A stretch of DNA of 64,000 nt from Neoroseomonas lacus (lineage in GTDB: Bacteria > Pseudomonadota > Alphaproteobacteria > Acetobacterales > Acetobacteraceae), in NCBI RefSeq assembly GCF_014644535.1, contig NZ_BMKW01000002.1, forward strand, positions 576,888 through 640,887, read 5' to 3'. This document shows, piece by piece, positions 41,979 to 51,716 of the stretch. Position 1 is the first letter of the stretch. Every line of letters starts with the position of its first letter. The position numbers were made by a program, and so were the translations under genes. The notes under the pieces are model-generated. The model made no database searches. It had not been told where the DNA came from and was given only the letters and a program-made list of their open reading frames with translations.

Positions 41979-42635
41979 ATGTCAGCTCCGATCGCCCGCA
42001 TCCTGGACAGCTATCCGGCCACTTTCTTCAGGCAGAGCCTCGAGTACGCCGATGCAGGCTTCGGCGAGGCATGGGCGCTGGCGTCTCGTCACGCGGAGGA
42101 GCCGGAACGGGCTAACATGCTCGGCCAGCTTCGCCACGCCCGTTGCGAAGCCGGCTTCCGTAAAGCGGCCAGGGACAACGGTCTTGCCGTTCTTGCGCCC
42201 CATACCGAGCCGGCTGGCGGTCGTTATAGCCTGGTCGAGGCCGGTGGCATCTACTTGATACGGAGCAATATCCAGCGCCACTGCGGGCCCCCGCGCGCGA
42301 CTGCTTTTCGGCAGCAATGGGCGGAGGTCAACGCCTGGCTGAGCCCGCTGCAGCCGGATTTGCTGCGGGAAATCCGGTCGCCATCGACTGATCGGATGTG
42401 CGGTATGCTTGTGATCACCGCCCATCCGCGTCGTGGCGAACCGACTGTCCCCGCATTCGTTGGCCTGGGCATTCCCAATGCGGATTTGACCGACTGGGTT
42501 CGCCTTATCGCGCTCACGGACCTTCTGGCACTGTACCACGACGCGGATTCTGCTGCTCGCAAGCCCAGCGAGGCGCCGGTCGAAGTCAAGGACGTGGCCA
42601 TCCCGCGCCTCAAGAAGCGGCCCGACGCAGGATAA
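41979..42635 (+). CDS. Hypothetical protein, 218 aa, partner of XRE-ImmA gene (possible toxin)
   Basis: A 218-aa soluble protein with no recognised domain. Visible parts are a helical N-terminus (ARILDSYPATFFRQSLEYADAGFGEAWALA), a central beta segment around YSLVEAGGIYLI, and a Lys/Arg-rich tail. It starts after an AT-rich promoter and lies 37 bases before the XRE-ImmA/IrrE gene. That order matches toxin plus XRE-ImmA antitoxin defence pairs such as RosmerTA, so a toxin role is possible but unproven. Confidence 0.6.
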   Translation: MSAPIARILDSYPATFFRQSLEYADAGFGEAWALASRHAEEPERANMLGQLRHARCEAGFRKAARDNGLAVLAPHTEPAGGRYSLVEAGGIYLIRSNIQRHCGPPRATAFRQQWAEVNAWLSPLQPDLLREIRSPSTDRMCGMLVITAHPRRGEPTVPAFVGLGIPNADLTDWVRLIALTDLLALYHDADSAARKPSEAPVEVKDVAIPRLKKRPDAG

Positions 42636-42672
42636 CAATCGAGAAGCCCCGAAACGGGACAGGAGGGAGAAG

Positions 42673-43884
42673 ATGCGTAACGGAACACCAGGGTTCCAAT
42701 CGGAACGGCTGGTGGAAGCAAGGGATTCGCGCGGCCTCACGCAGGTCGCGCTTGCCGATCTGATCAACCGGACCAGCTCCAGCATTTCGCGCTGGGAGGC
42801 AGGCAACCAGTCGCCAGAGCCCGAAGCCCTGGAGACGCTGGCGCGCGCGCTCAATTTGCCGATTTCCTTCTTCCTTCGCCCAAAGTTGCAGCACGGCGAC
42901 AATCCGATGTTCTTCCGCTCCATGGCGAGCACGACGCAGGCCTTGCGTCGGCGCACCTGCGGGCGGCTGCATTGGGCTGAGGAGATTGCGCTGACCCTTC
43001 AGGAGTGGCTCGATCTTCCTGCGGTTAACGTCCCGCGTCTCGACGTGGCCGATTACCGAGAAATTCGTGAGGCCGATATCGAGCGGATGGCGACCGAATG
43101 CCGACGTGCCTGGGGACTTGGCAGCGGCCCGATCTCCGACGTGCTTCTGGTGATGGAGAATGCCGGCATCTGTGTCGTGAAGGAGGAGGTCGGCAGCGGG
43201 GCGATGGATGGGCTGTCGCATTGGTCGGACGCCGATCATCGGCCCTATGTGCTGATTGCTGCGGACAAGGACACATGCGCGCGCTCGCGGCTCGACGCAG
43301 CACATGAGCTCGGCCACCTGGTGCTGCACGCGCGGGTCAAGGAGAAGACCCTCGCCGATGCCGCAGCGTTCAAGGAAGTTGAACGGCAGGCCTTTCTGTT
43401 TGCTGGCGCTTTCCTTCTCCCTGGCGAAACCTTCGCGGCCGAAGTCTGGTCGCCGACGCTGAATGGCTTTTTGCCCCTCAAGGAGAGATGGAAGGTCTCG
43501 CTGGGCGCGATGATCAAGCGCTGCCGCACGCTCAGCATGATCAATGACGAGTACGAACAGCGGCTGTGGAAGCACTACAGCTCACGCGGGTGGCGAAAGG
43601 CTGAGCCCCTCGATGACATCATGCCCGTCGAAGTCCCGCGTCTCCTGAGCCGCTCGGTGAGGCTGCTGATCGACGAAGGCATCCGCACGCGCGAACAGCT
43701 GCTGGATGATTTCCGACTTCCGGCCACGGACGTGGAATCCTTGTGCGGTCTGCCGCGTGGCTTCATGACCTCCAGCGGCGGTGATCTGGTGACACTACCG
43801 CGCGTCAAGGAACGGCAGCCGCCCGCTGTCGAAACCGCGCCTGGATCAGCGACACTGATTCCATTCCGAGGCCGCGGAAATTAG
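42673..43884 (+). CDS. XRE plus ImmA/IrrE (DUF955) protein
   Basis: The 403-aa protein starts with a Cro/C1-type HTH (LVEARDSRGLTQVALADLINRTSSSISRWEAG) and carries an ImmA/IrrE peptidase domain with HELGH at 211-215 (LDAAHELGHLVLH). Such fusions act as antitoxin-regulators or as protease-sensors in defence systems. It follows the 218-aa gene in one operon and likely controls it. A short C-terminal extension is low complexity. Confidence 0.85.
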   Translation: MRNGTPGFQSERLVEARDSRGLTQVALADLINRTSSSISRWEAGNQSPEPEALETLARALNLPISFFLRPKLQHGDNPMFFRSMASTTQALRRRTCGRLHWAEEIALTLQEWLDLPAVNVPRLDVADYREIREADIERMATECRRAWGLGSGPISDVLLVMENAGICVVKEEVGSGAMDGLSHWSDADHRPYVLIAADKDTCARSRLDAAHELGHLVLHARVKEKTLADAAAFKEVERQAFLFAGAFLLPGETFAAEVWSPTLNGFLPLKERWKVSLGAMIKRCRTLSMINDEYEQRLWKHYSSRGWRKAEPLDDIMPVEVPRLLSRSVRLLIDEGIRTREQLLDDFRLPATDVESLCGLPRGFMTSSGGDLVTLPRVKERQPPAVETAPGSATLIPFRGRGN

Positions 43885-44075
43885 GGTGGTGGCCACCGCC
43901 TTATGGTGGATCGTGGATCAATAGAAGCCGCACACTGAACGTGAATAACATGGTCGTAGAACCTGGCCCGCCGCGCTTGAAGAAGCACGTCACCTTCTCG
44001 GCGGTTGCGCCCCTGATTGCGGCTGCTGGTAGCGGAGAGCGGGGTGGCGGTTATCGGAGGTATCCACCTTCATCA

Positions 44076-47000
44076 TCACGCCGCGCGCTCGATCCTCTCC
44101 ACGATGACCATCCTCGTGCGCCCCTCGATGACCACCTCGGTTTCATCTTCAGCTCGTAGGCCCATGATTGCCACACCAAGAGGCGAAGTCGGTGAGATGC
44201 GATCACGTCCATTGGCCGTTCCATCCGCCACAATGTGGACCTTAAGTGCCCGAGCTTTCCCGTCGACATAGCGCACAGAAACGGAATCGCCTGCGCTGAC
44301 CCGAATATCACCAACGGCTGCTGCAGCGTCGGGAGCAACTTCGTCCGCGGTTGCGGCAGGCGTCTCTGGTGCGACGCTGTTGCTCGCTGGCTCGATGGGC
44401 TCGTCCAGCTTCGGGCGATGCCTGATCGTCCGGAATTCGACAGGCAGCGCGTCACCCGCGGTTGCCGCTCCGATGGGCGAGATACTCCTCTCCTGGAGTG
44501 CCATGACCAAGTCGCTGAAAACCGCGTCCTTGGCGCTTTCCCACTCCGAAGCCCAGCAGCGCCAGAATGTCCAACCGACTCGCTCCAGTGCCTTTTGCCG
44601 CTTGACGTCCTGTGCCCAGCGCTCCGGCCCATGAAACGAATCACCGTCGAGCTCGATCGCAAGGCGACGATCATTCTCACCTTCCACGACGAAGTCGATG
44701 CGATAGCCGCCGGCGGGCACCTGGGCGCGAACGCGATATCCGGCCTGCAATAGGCGTTGTCCAACGTCTCTCTCGAACTTCGATTCACAGGCTGCGAGGA
44801 CATCGTCAGACTGGCCAATCCGCCCGCCGGTCATCGGATCCTGGAAGTGGCGTAGAACTTCCAGCTTGATGTCGCCTTCCTTGAGCATCGACGGTGTTAC
44901 CGAGCGAACGAGCACCATCCGGTCACGGGCGCGGGAGAGTGCAACATTGTACCGCTGCTCGTAGAGACGGCTGGATTGCTTGGAGGCCGTGTCGCCATCA
45001 TGCACCATCGAGAGGAAGATGATGTCGCGTTCCTGCCCCTGAAAAGTAGCAGCATCACCGCACATGATGTGATGGTCGCTCATGGTTTCCGGCCCGACCG
45101 CATGGATGAGCCGGTCGTAGATGAGCTTGGCCTGCTTATCGGCGTGTAGCGAAATCACGCCAATGCTCCGCTTCCCCGCGACGTTCAGAACGGGATCGGC
45201 AATGGCGCGCTTGATCTCTTCGACGATGTATGTGGCCTCAGCATCGTTCACATCGCCGCGTCGCTTCCCATCCTCGACAAGAACATCGATGAGTGGAGGA
45301 TCCAGACGCTCGCTCGGCTTTGGCAGTCGGAGCGGAACGAGATGACCACCATAGAAGCGGGACGAGAAGCGGATGATCGGCTCGACACACCGGAAATGCT
45401 CCCGAAGGACGATCACCTTCCCCGGGTACATCATCCCCCCGAGCTCGTAGAGCGAAGTTGCTGGATCGATCTGCTCAGCGAGTGGTTGGCCGGTGAGGTA
45501 GGTTGTGCGCAGCCGGTTCACGACAGCTTCTTCGACCCCAACCGAGACGGGGCTCACCTGGCGATCATCGCCGACGATGAGCAGCTTCTTGCCGCGAAGC
45601 ACCACAGGAAGGGCCGAGATGTTCGACTGGCTTGCCTCGTCGATGATGACAAGGTCGAAGCTGCCGAGGTCAGGCGGCAGTTGCTCCGCGACCCGCCACT
45701 CCGGCATGATCCAGCAGGGGATCGCCTTGACGGCCTGCTGAAGGCTGTCGCGTAGAATGCGCCGCTGGCGCCCGGCCGTTTTCGCGCCTGCTGTCTTCGG
45801 CAGTCTGGTCAATGCAGACAAAAATTTCCGAAGTGCAGCCTGGACATTTTCAGTCAGTCGGTTGCGCAGCCCTAGATAGGTCATCAGTTCGATGGCATCC
45901 AGGAAGCGCCGCTCCCGGCTCGCTACCTGCTCAGCGCGTGCAGCCGTCAGTGCTTGCACTTTCTCCCGGTTGGCAACCCGGGCGAGGAAGCCCTGCGCGC
46001 GCGCGTGATCCCACGCATCCTGCCAATCCACCGGCAACACCTCGTCTGGCTCGCCGGCGACTTGTCGCTGGATTTGGTCGGCCCAAACGGCTGCGCCGCT
46101 GGCGCGGACGAGGTCTGCCAGAGCGGCAAGCCGCTGGAGGTCATCTCGCAGCTTGCCCACCCGGTCTGCTTCGCGCTGAATATCCCGCCAAGTCTCCGCA
46201 GCCTCGGCGTCAGCCAAGCCAACTGACCCGAGCCCGTCAGCAACTTGCTGGAGCGCCTCACCGATCTGGCCTCCGATTCTAACGCCATCTTCGCGAAGCC
46301 GATCGCGCAGGCCCTCGGCGGCGAAAAGATCGGCGTCACCGAGGTTTGCCCGCAACGCCGGGATGACAACGGATATGTCGATGCGGAAGATGACCGCATC
46401 AATGTCGAGACCGTATGGGAAAAGCGCTTGGAGCCGTGCGCATCGCGCCTGTGCATCGGTGGCCAAAGCGAGCATTTCCGTCAGGCGCTTGCCAAGTTGT
46501 GCCAGAGCATCCCGCGATGTCGTGTGTTCTTCAGGCAGCCGAGTAAGGCTGTGCTGGGCCGCAAGCGCATTCCAGCGCGCGACGAAGCCGCGAACCTCCC
46601 GGCGCCAGTTGTGCAGGTCAGCAAGCTTCTGCCACGCCGCCACATCCCTAGGCGGCTCGGCGGCAATCCGGGAAGCCTGAACTGCGTCCTTGATCGGATT
46701 GCGACCAAATCCCTTGAAGAAGCCGAAGGGCGACCTGCCCGCCGCCAGATTCGCCAACGCCTCGCCCAACCGATCCGCTTCGGGGATTTCAGGCAGTTCC
46801 AGAGCATGCAGCGCCAACGCCTCTCCCCGCTGCGCAAGGCGTGCCGCCTCTTCGAGCATTGGCCGGACAGCGTCCGCCGAGAAACGGTGCTGATGCCGGC
46901 CGCCGGCGAGCGCGACCCATGCCTCGCGCATCCATTCGTAGGCGCCCGTGGATTCGCGCCAAGCGGCAAGGCGTTCCAGCCAGGCGAGTAACTCCGCTGG

Positions 47001-49043
47001 CTCACCCGCATGGGCGGCAGTGAGATCAGGCCGTGGGAGACTTCCGTCGCGCTCGCGCTGCCGGCGCTCTCCCGCTTCTCGGAGCGTCCGGTGTGCCGAG
47101 ACCAAAGCGCCGAGTGGCGGAAGGGCATCTGATCCCGATGGAAGCTGGGCGACCCCATAGGCAAGATCAGATCCGAGGCGCCGACGTAGCGATCGGGCTT
47201 CGGAAATCTCCGCTTCGCCGAACTTCGGCACATGATTGGCCGCGAGATCGAGGCCGTCCGGGAACCAGGCGTGCTTATTCCCCTGTTGGGCCACCCAGGC
47301 AGCGATGTCCTGAGGCAGCGCCTTCGTGCCACGCCACGGCACTCGGTCAAGGTTCGCCCGTGCAATCTGCTCGAGCTCCATGTCAATCTCGGCGATGCTG
47401 CCGTCCTCGCGGCGGATAACCCGCAGCAAATCCTCAGCACGCTGCCTGGCCTCGCGAGGATTGATCGACTGCGCCCGCTCGGCCAAGGCCGACACGGCTT
47501 CTTCCAGTTGACGAGCACCCTCCCGGTCGCTGTGCGTCACGGCGATGGTGAGGTCACGCAAGGCTGGCGGTAGCTTGTCCCGGATGGCGCTCAATGCCTC
47601 CGCCGTGTGGGCTGACACGAGCACGCGCTGCCCGGTCGCCATGGCGTGGCCGATAATGTTCGCGATGGTATGGGTTTTGCCGGTGCCCGGTGGACCCTGC
47701 ACGACGACGCCGAAAACATCCTTGTCCTGCAGTCGCCGCGCGATCTCCTCCTGCTCCTCATTGGCGGGCAGAGGAAAGAACAGCCAGTCCTTCGCTTTCG
47801 GGGCTGCAACGTTGGCGCCGCCACCGCCTGACCAGGTCCCAGTGCCGGAACCTCCCGTAAGCCCATTCAGTCCGCTCAGATCGATCGGCCCGACATCTTC
47901 AGGCGCCACGTCAGGTGGCGGTAGAACGAAGCGGCGAGCCGTCTCCGGCAGTTCCTTGCCTTCCGTCGAGAGGGCGTCGATCTGCCGCCGGATGTCGTCG
48001 CGCAGGATGTCCTCGCGGCGTGTCCGTACAATGATGCAAAACCCCTGCCCGATCCGAAGAGCCTCCCCGGCCGGACCGAGTTCTTCATTGGTCGGCAAAA
48101 CGGTTCCGCTGGCATCGAGGCGCGCTGCGCAGGTTTCGAGGACACCGAGGAAGCTGGCTGGCTGAAATGGGCCGAACGCGAGGTCTGGATCCTTGGAAAT
48201 ACGATCCAGTCGCGCCGTCATTTCGCGCTGCAAATCTGCTGCGCCTGGAATGCTGAGGTCCAGAAATGCGCGAAGCGCAGGCGTAGGGGGCACGCCACGG
48301 GCAAGGATCGAGAGGTTGCCGCTGGTCTCGTCCAGCTCGAACTCGGCCCGCTGTTCGATCAGCGGCAGATTGATGCGGCGCCCGCCATGCTGCCAGCGCG
48401 CCAGGCCGATGCCGACCACCAACTCCAAACCGCCTTCGCCACCAGCGGCAGCGATCTGGGCATGTGCCTTGTAGAGCGCGCTGTAGAGTTCGATCGCCTT
48501 GCGCCGCGGCGCCTCTTCCTCTGCCCAGGCGCGCCATGGCCCCGCAACATGGCGATCCAGGGCCTCCACGACCGAAGGAAGCTCCGCGGGTCGCAGCGGT
48601 ACCGACCAGCGCTCCGGCTCACCAGGGTTCGTCGCTATCTGCCCAACTGCGTCCTCGTGGATGAAGGACGCCTCGATCAGGTCCGTCGCCTCATCCGCCG
48701 TGACGAAAAGGACCCGTTCGGACAGCAGCCCGGGCGGCTTGGCGGGCGTTGGGCGCGCTTCCGAGCGAAGCCAGGGCTCGAGATCCGCTGGCGGCTTCGG
48801 CGGCGGCCGCTCCCGCATTCGGGCAAAGGACAGCCACACATCCTCGGACGGGCCAAAACCGATTCCTGGTAAAGGGTCGCCCGCGACATCCATGAGATCG
48901 CGCTGGGTCAGACGAATCGGATACTCGGCGATGTCAAAGACGGTCTTCTCTCTTGTCGCCAGCATTTGCTCGGTGAACCGAAGAAGATTTTGGAGATCTT
49001 CTCGAACCTGTTGGTCATCGCCGGCAAGGCTATCGTCGCGCAT
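44076..49043 (-). CDS. SF1 helicase - Vsr/DUF559-like nuclease - GreA-like fusion protein
   Basis: The 1655-aa protein has an N-terminal 420-residue part, then an SF1 (UPF1-like) helicase: Walker A GPPGTGKT (450-457), VIIDEASQSN (Asp1135), GDDRQVSPVSV and a C-terminal YNVALSRARDRMVLV. A PD-(D/E)XK nuclease of Vsr/DUF559 type follows, with YRIDFVVEG and AIELDGDS (Glu1464, Asp1466). The last 75 residues (GDSVSVRYVDGKA, ISPTSPLGVAIMGLRAEDE) match the GreA/GreB C-terminal domain, which binds RNA polymerase. A single-gene anti-phage system acting on transcribing polymerase is plausible. Confidence 0.85.
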   Translation of the reverse strand: MRDDSLAGDDQQVREDLQNLLRFTEQMLATREKTVFDIAEYPIRLTQRDLMDVAGDPLPGIGFGPSEDVWLSFARMRERPPPKPPADLEPWLRSEARPTPAKPPGLLSERVLFVTADEATDLIEASFIHEDAVGQIATNPGEPERWSVPLRPAELPSVVEALDRHVAGPWRAWAEEEAPRRKAIELYSALYKAHAQIAAAGGEGGLELVVGIGLARWQHGGRRINLPLIEQRAEFELDETSGNLSILARGVPPTPALRAFLDLSIPGAADLQREMTARLDRISKDPDLAFGPFQPASFLGVLETCAARLDASGTVLPTNEELGPAGEALRIGQGFCIIVRTRREDILRDDIRRQIDALSTEGKELPETARRFVLPPPDVAPEDVGPIDLSGLNGLTGGSGTGTWSGGGGANVAAPKAKDWLFFPLPANEEQEEIARRLQDKDVFGVVVQGPPGTGKTHTIANIIGHAMATGQRVLVSAHTAEALSAIRDKLPPALRDLTIAVTHSDREGARQLEEAVSALAERAQSINPREARQRAEDLLRVIRREDGSIAEIDMELEQIARANLDRVPWRGTKALPQDIAAWVAQQGNKHAWFPDGLDLAANHVPKFGEAEISEARSLRRRLGSDLAYGVAQLPSGSDALPPLGALVSAHRTLREAGERRQRERDGSLPRPDLTAAHAGEPAELLAWLERLAAWRESTGAYEWMREAWVALAGGRHQHRFSADAVRPMLEEAARLAQRGEALALHALELPEIPEADRLGEALANLAAGRSPFGFFKGFGRNPIKDAVQASRIAAEPPRDVAAWQKLADLHNWRREVRGFVARWNALAAQHSLTRLPEEHTTSRDALAQLGKRLTEMLALATDAQARCARLQALFPYGLDIDAVIFRIDISVVIPALRANLGDADLFAAEGLRDRLREDGVRIGGQIGEALQQVADGLGSVGLADAEAAETWRDIQREADRVGKLRDDLQRLAALADLVRASGAAVWADQIQRQVAGEPDEVLPVDWQDAWDHARAQGFLARVANREKVQALTAARAEQVASRERRFLDAIELMTYLGLRNRLTENVQAALRKFLSALTRLPKTAGAKTAGRQRRILRDSLQQAVKAIPCWIMPEWRVAEQLPPDLGSFDLVIIDEASQSNISALPVVLRGKKLLIVGDDRQVSPVSVGVEEAVVNRLRTTYLTGQPLAEQIDPATSLYELGGMMYPGKVIVLREHFRCVEPIIRFSSRFYGGHLVPLRLPKPSERLDPPLIDVLVEDGKRRGDVNDAEATYIVEEIKRAIADPVLNVAGKRSIGVISLHADKQAKLIYDRLIHAVGPETMSDHHIMCGDAATFQGQERDIIFLSMVHDGDTASKQSSRLYEQRYNVALSRARDRMVLVRSVTPSMLKEGDIKLEVLRHFQDPMTGGRIGQSDDVLAACESKFERDVGQRLLQAGYRVRAQVPAGGYRIDFVVEGENDRRLAIELDGDSFHGPERWAQDVKRQKALERVGWTFWRCWASEWESAKDAVFSDLVMALQERSISPIGAATAGDALPVEFRTIRHRPKLDEPIEPASNSVAPETPAATADEVAPDAAAAVGDIRVSAGDSVSVRYVDGKARALKVHIVADGTANGRDRISPTSPLGVAIMGLRAEDETEVVIEGRTRMVIVERIERAA

Positions 49044-49879
49044 GTCGAGTTCTGACCCAAATCTCTCTGCTATGGCCGCGAGTGCATGTGCGCACTCTCG
49101 GCATCATTTCGTGAAGGTTCAGAGATTGCACGGTCAGCGATCGACGCGCCAGCATTCAAGTAAAGCGCCATCCCTTTGCATCAGGCCCGAAACGGCGCTC
49201 CAGCGGGCGCGTGTTTTGGGGGCAGGCGCACTGGGCGTGAAGGCACGGTTCACCGGCCCGCGTCTTGTCGCAATACCGTGGGTGGAGAGCGCTGTTTTGC
49301 GGTCCCAGACTCGACCGGTAGCCGGTCGCGATGTGCAACTGGTCAGCGTGCCTCGACGAAGATTTATCGCTATTTCAGTGGCTTGAAGCTTGTAGACTAA
49401 ATCGCCCAAGTCCCGAGCTTCGGAGAGAGAATAGCCCTGCGGAGACGGAACAGCCGGTCGTCGCGTTCTCCAACCCTCAAGCCGACACGGAGAAACCCCA
49501 GGAAACCTGCGGTTCACGGCGCCAACGGCGCAGAAGACATGTGAGGTTGGAAGACCGACTGGAGCAGCGGTGGGAACCGGGAACACAACTCTCTCTGGGC
49601 AGCCATAGAATGCCCAGCGACCGTGCGGACCGTTCCGATCTCAGCAGGGTTCACTCGCACGAGTTTACGAGGCGGGCCGAGCTTGCCGCAGATCATCGTG
49701 CGGAGTCAGGCGCCCGCGCACGATCGGGAAACTTGCGCGAAACGGAGCGGGCAAAACCTTCGTGCAACCTCGCGCAGCGCTTTCGCAAACACTTGATCGA
49801 GCGCCTCGCTCCGGGGTTCTCTAAATCCGACATATTCGATAGACTTTACCTTCGGCCAACATGAGGCCCACAGAAGCAG
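49044..49879. other. Long intergenic region, no supported gene
   Basis: About 830 bases between the helicase gene start and the Rrf2 regulator. The only long frames (minus 49134-49586, plus 49331-49864) lack conserved motifs or ribosome sites and look like chance openings. The right end holds the Rrf2 promoter and the TATTCGATAGACTTTA motif. It may be the junction between the defence island and the chromosome. Confidence 0.4.
49833..49848 (+). promoter_or_regulatory. Candidate Rrf2 operator upstream of the regulator gene
   Basis: TATTCGATAGACTTTA lies about 30 bases before the Rrf2 start and matches, with three mismatches, a site before the sulfate transporter operon at 50349-50364. Confidence 0.5.
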
Positions 49880-50335
49880 ATGCTTACTCAAAAAGCGAAG
49901 TACGGCCTCCGGGCTACGGCATTGCTCGCCGCGAGGTGCCCGAAGGGCGGCACCATGACGATCGCCGAACTAGCCCAGGCCGGGCACATTCCGCCCAAGT
50001 TTCTCGAAGCGATCTTGCTGGATTTGAAGCGACACGGCTTCCTGGCCAGCCGCCGAGGCAAGTCCGGCGGCTATGCGCTGATTCATCCTGCCGAGACAAT
50101 CACGGTCGGCGATCTCATTCGTGCACTCGACGGGCCGCTCGCTCCCATTCCCTGTGCAAGTATGACAGCCTACAGGCCCTGCGTAGATTGTGCCGACCCT
50201 CCGAGCTGCGACATCCGGCGCCTCATGCGGCGCGTCCGCGACGCCATGGCAGAGATCCTTGATCGAACCACCTTGGCGGAATTCGCAGCTTCCGGTGAAA
50301 GCAAGCTCCCGGAGCTCATGGCAGAAATGCGTTGA
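49880..50335 (+). CDS. Rrf2 family transcriptional regulator
   Basis: The 151-aa protein has the Rrf2 winged helix (MLTQKAKYGLRATALLAARCP, HIPPKFLEAILLDLKRHGFL, SRRGKSGGYAL) and four Cys in the C-terminal part (Cys92, Cys101, Cys104, Cys110). The spacing resembles iron-sulfur Rrf2 members such as IscR, though not identically. It is next to the sulfate importer operon, so it may sense sulfur or redox state and control that operon. A shared 16-base motif upstream of both supports this. Confidence 0.85.
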   Translation: MLTQKAKYGLRATALLAARCPKGGTMTIAELAQAGHIPPKFLEAILLDLKRHGFLASRRGKSGGYALIHPAETITVGDLIRALDGPLAPIPCASMTAYRPCVDCADPPSCDIRRLMRRVRDAMAEILDRTTLAEFAASGESKLPELMAEMR

Positions 50336-50348
50336 CGTAATCTCTACT

Positions 50349-50364
50349 TACTCGATAGGATTTA
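50349..50364 (+). promoter_or_regulatory. Candidate Rrf2 operator upstream of the sulfate operon
   Basis: TACTCGATAGGATTTA is 48 bases before the first gene of the transporter operon and repeats the motif found before the Rrf2 gene (13 of 16 identical). Confidence 0.5.
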
Positions 50365-50411
50365 TTCGCGCTGGGACCAGCCAGCGCTACAGCCCGACGG
50401 AGGACACCGTG

Positions 50412-50660
50412 GTGACTACCACCGACGCCACCCGCCGAGTTCGTCCATCTTCGTGGACGCTTCACTCCAATCGACCGTTAATCTCTCGGCCGGCGCCTGC
50501 CGATCGCAGCCAGCGCGCACTTCCACGCACACTGCGCGCGCTGGCGCGCAGCCTTCGCGCCCTAGCGGGCACGCTCCGCGACATTGCCGCCAGGCTCGAA
50601 CGCGGGGCAGCCGAGCAACGCATGTCAGCATGGCACGAGGCCAACCGCCCCGGCGGCTGA
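50412..50660 (+). CDS. Small basic protein ahead of sulfate transporter, 82 aa
   Basis: A GTG start with GGAGG eight bases upstream opens an 82-aa Arg/Ala-rich frame. The C-terminal half repeats LRALARSLRALAGTLRDIAARLE, an amphipathic helix. No family is recognised. It would be the first gene of the sulfate operon, ending 40 bases before the binding-protein start, and could be an accessory or leader protein. Confidence 0.5.
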   Translation: MTTTDATRRVRPSSWTLHSNRPLISRPAPADRSQRALPRTLRALARSLRALAGTLRDIAARLERGAAEQRMSAWHEANRPGG

Positions 50661-50699
50661 CCGCGCTTGCCTGTCCATCCCATGACGGAGGCTCAACCG

Positions 50700-51716
50700 A
50701 TGCCCCATCCCGGTATCGTACTGACGCGGCGCGCCCTCATCGCAAGCCTTGCGACGGCCACCACGGTTCCCGCCGCCGCCCAACAGGCGGGCACGCTGCT
50801 GAACGTGTCCTACGACCCGACGCGCGAGCTCTACCGCGAGTACAATCAGGCTTTCGCCTCACAATGGCGCATGCAAACGGGCCAGACGCTACGCATCAAC
50901 ACATCGCATGGTGGCTCTGGGCGACAGGCACGTTCGGTCATCGATGGGCTGCAAGCGGATGTCGTCACGCTCGCGCTCGCTTACGACATCGACGCGATTG
51001 CCCAGCGCGGCCTGATCGCGCGCGACTGGGCAACGCGCCTGCCGCACAACAGCGCGCCCTACACCAGCACCATCGTATTCCTGGTTCGCCGCGGTAACCC
51101 GAAGGCAATCCGCGACTGGGGCGACCTTTTGAAGCCCGAGGTCCGCATCATCACGCCCAATCCCAAGACCTCGGGCGGGGCGCGCTGGAACTACCTCGCC
51201 TTCTGGGGCTGGGCGCTGCGTCTGCCGGGCGGCAATGCGGCAAGCGCCGAGGCCGCGACTCGCCAGCTCTACCGCCAGGTTCCGGTGCTCGACACCGGTG
51301 CGCGCGGCTCGCTCACCACCTTTGCCCAGCGCGGGCAGGGCGATGTCTTCCTCTCCTGGGAGAACGAGGCACACCTGGCGTTGGAGGAGTTCAAGGACGC
51401 CGGCCTCGAGATCGTCTACCCGTCCTTCTCGATCCTCGCCGAACCGTCGGTCGCGGTCGTGGATGCGAATGTGGACCGTCGCGGCACGCGCGCCGCGGCG
51501 GAAGCCTATCTGCAGGGCCTCTATGCGCCGGAAGGCCAGGCGATGGCCGCGAAGCACTTCTACCGTCCGCGCGATGCGGCGCTGCTTGCTGCCAACGCCG
51601 CCCGCTTCCCGCGCATGGAACTCATTACCGTGGATGAGGTGTACGGCGGCTGGGGCGAGGCACAGCGCACGCACTTCAACGACGGCGGCATCTTCGACCG
51701 GATCACCGCGCGATGA
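50700..51716 (+). CDS. Sulfate ABC transporter periplasmic binding protein
   Basis: The 338-aa protein has a twin-arginine-like signal ([22 protein letters not shown]) and typical sulfate-binding segments: [48 protein letters not shown] and [18 protein letters not shown]. It captures sulfate or thiosulfate for CysTWA. GGAGG sits before the chosen ATG. The stop overlaps CysT. It is close to Sbp or CysP but cannot be told apart by eye. Confidence 0.9.
   Translation: MPHPGIVLTRRALIASLATATTVPAAAQQAGTLLNVSYDPTRELYREYNQAFASQWRMQTGQTLRINTSHGGSGRQARSVIDGLQADVVTLALAYDIDAIAQRGLIARDWATRLPHNSAPYTSTIVFLVRRGNPKAIRDWGDLLKPEVRIITPNPKTSGGARWNYLAFWGWALRLPGGNAASAEAATRQLYRQVPVLDTGARGSLTTFAQRGQGDVFLSWENEAHLALEEFKDAGLEIVYPSFSILAEPSVAVVDANVDRRGTRAAAEAYLQGLYAPEGQAMAAKHFYRPRDAALLAANAARFPRMELITVDEVYGGWGEAQRTHFNDGGIFDRITAR

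Noticed and set aside
49134..49586. A 150-codon minus-strand frame in the same gap
   Set aside because: No conserved motif or ribosome site could be supported by eye. A database search would settle it.
49331..49864. A 177-codon frame in the gap before the Rrf2 gene
   Set aside because: No ribosome site, no motif, and an overlapping frame on the other strand is as long; best left as non-coding.
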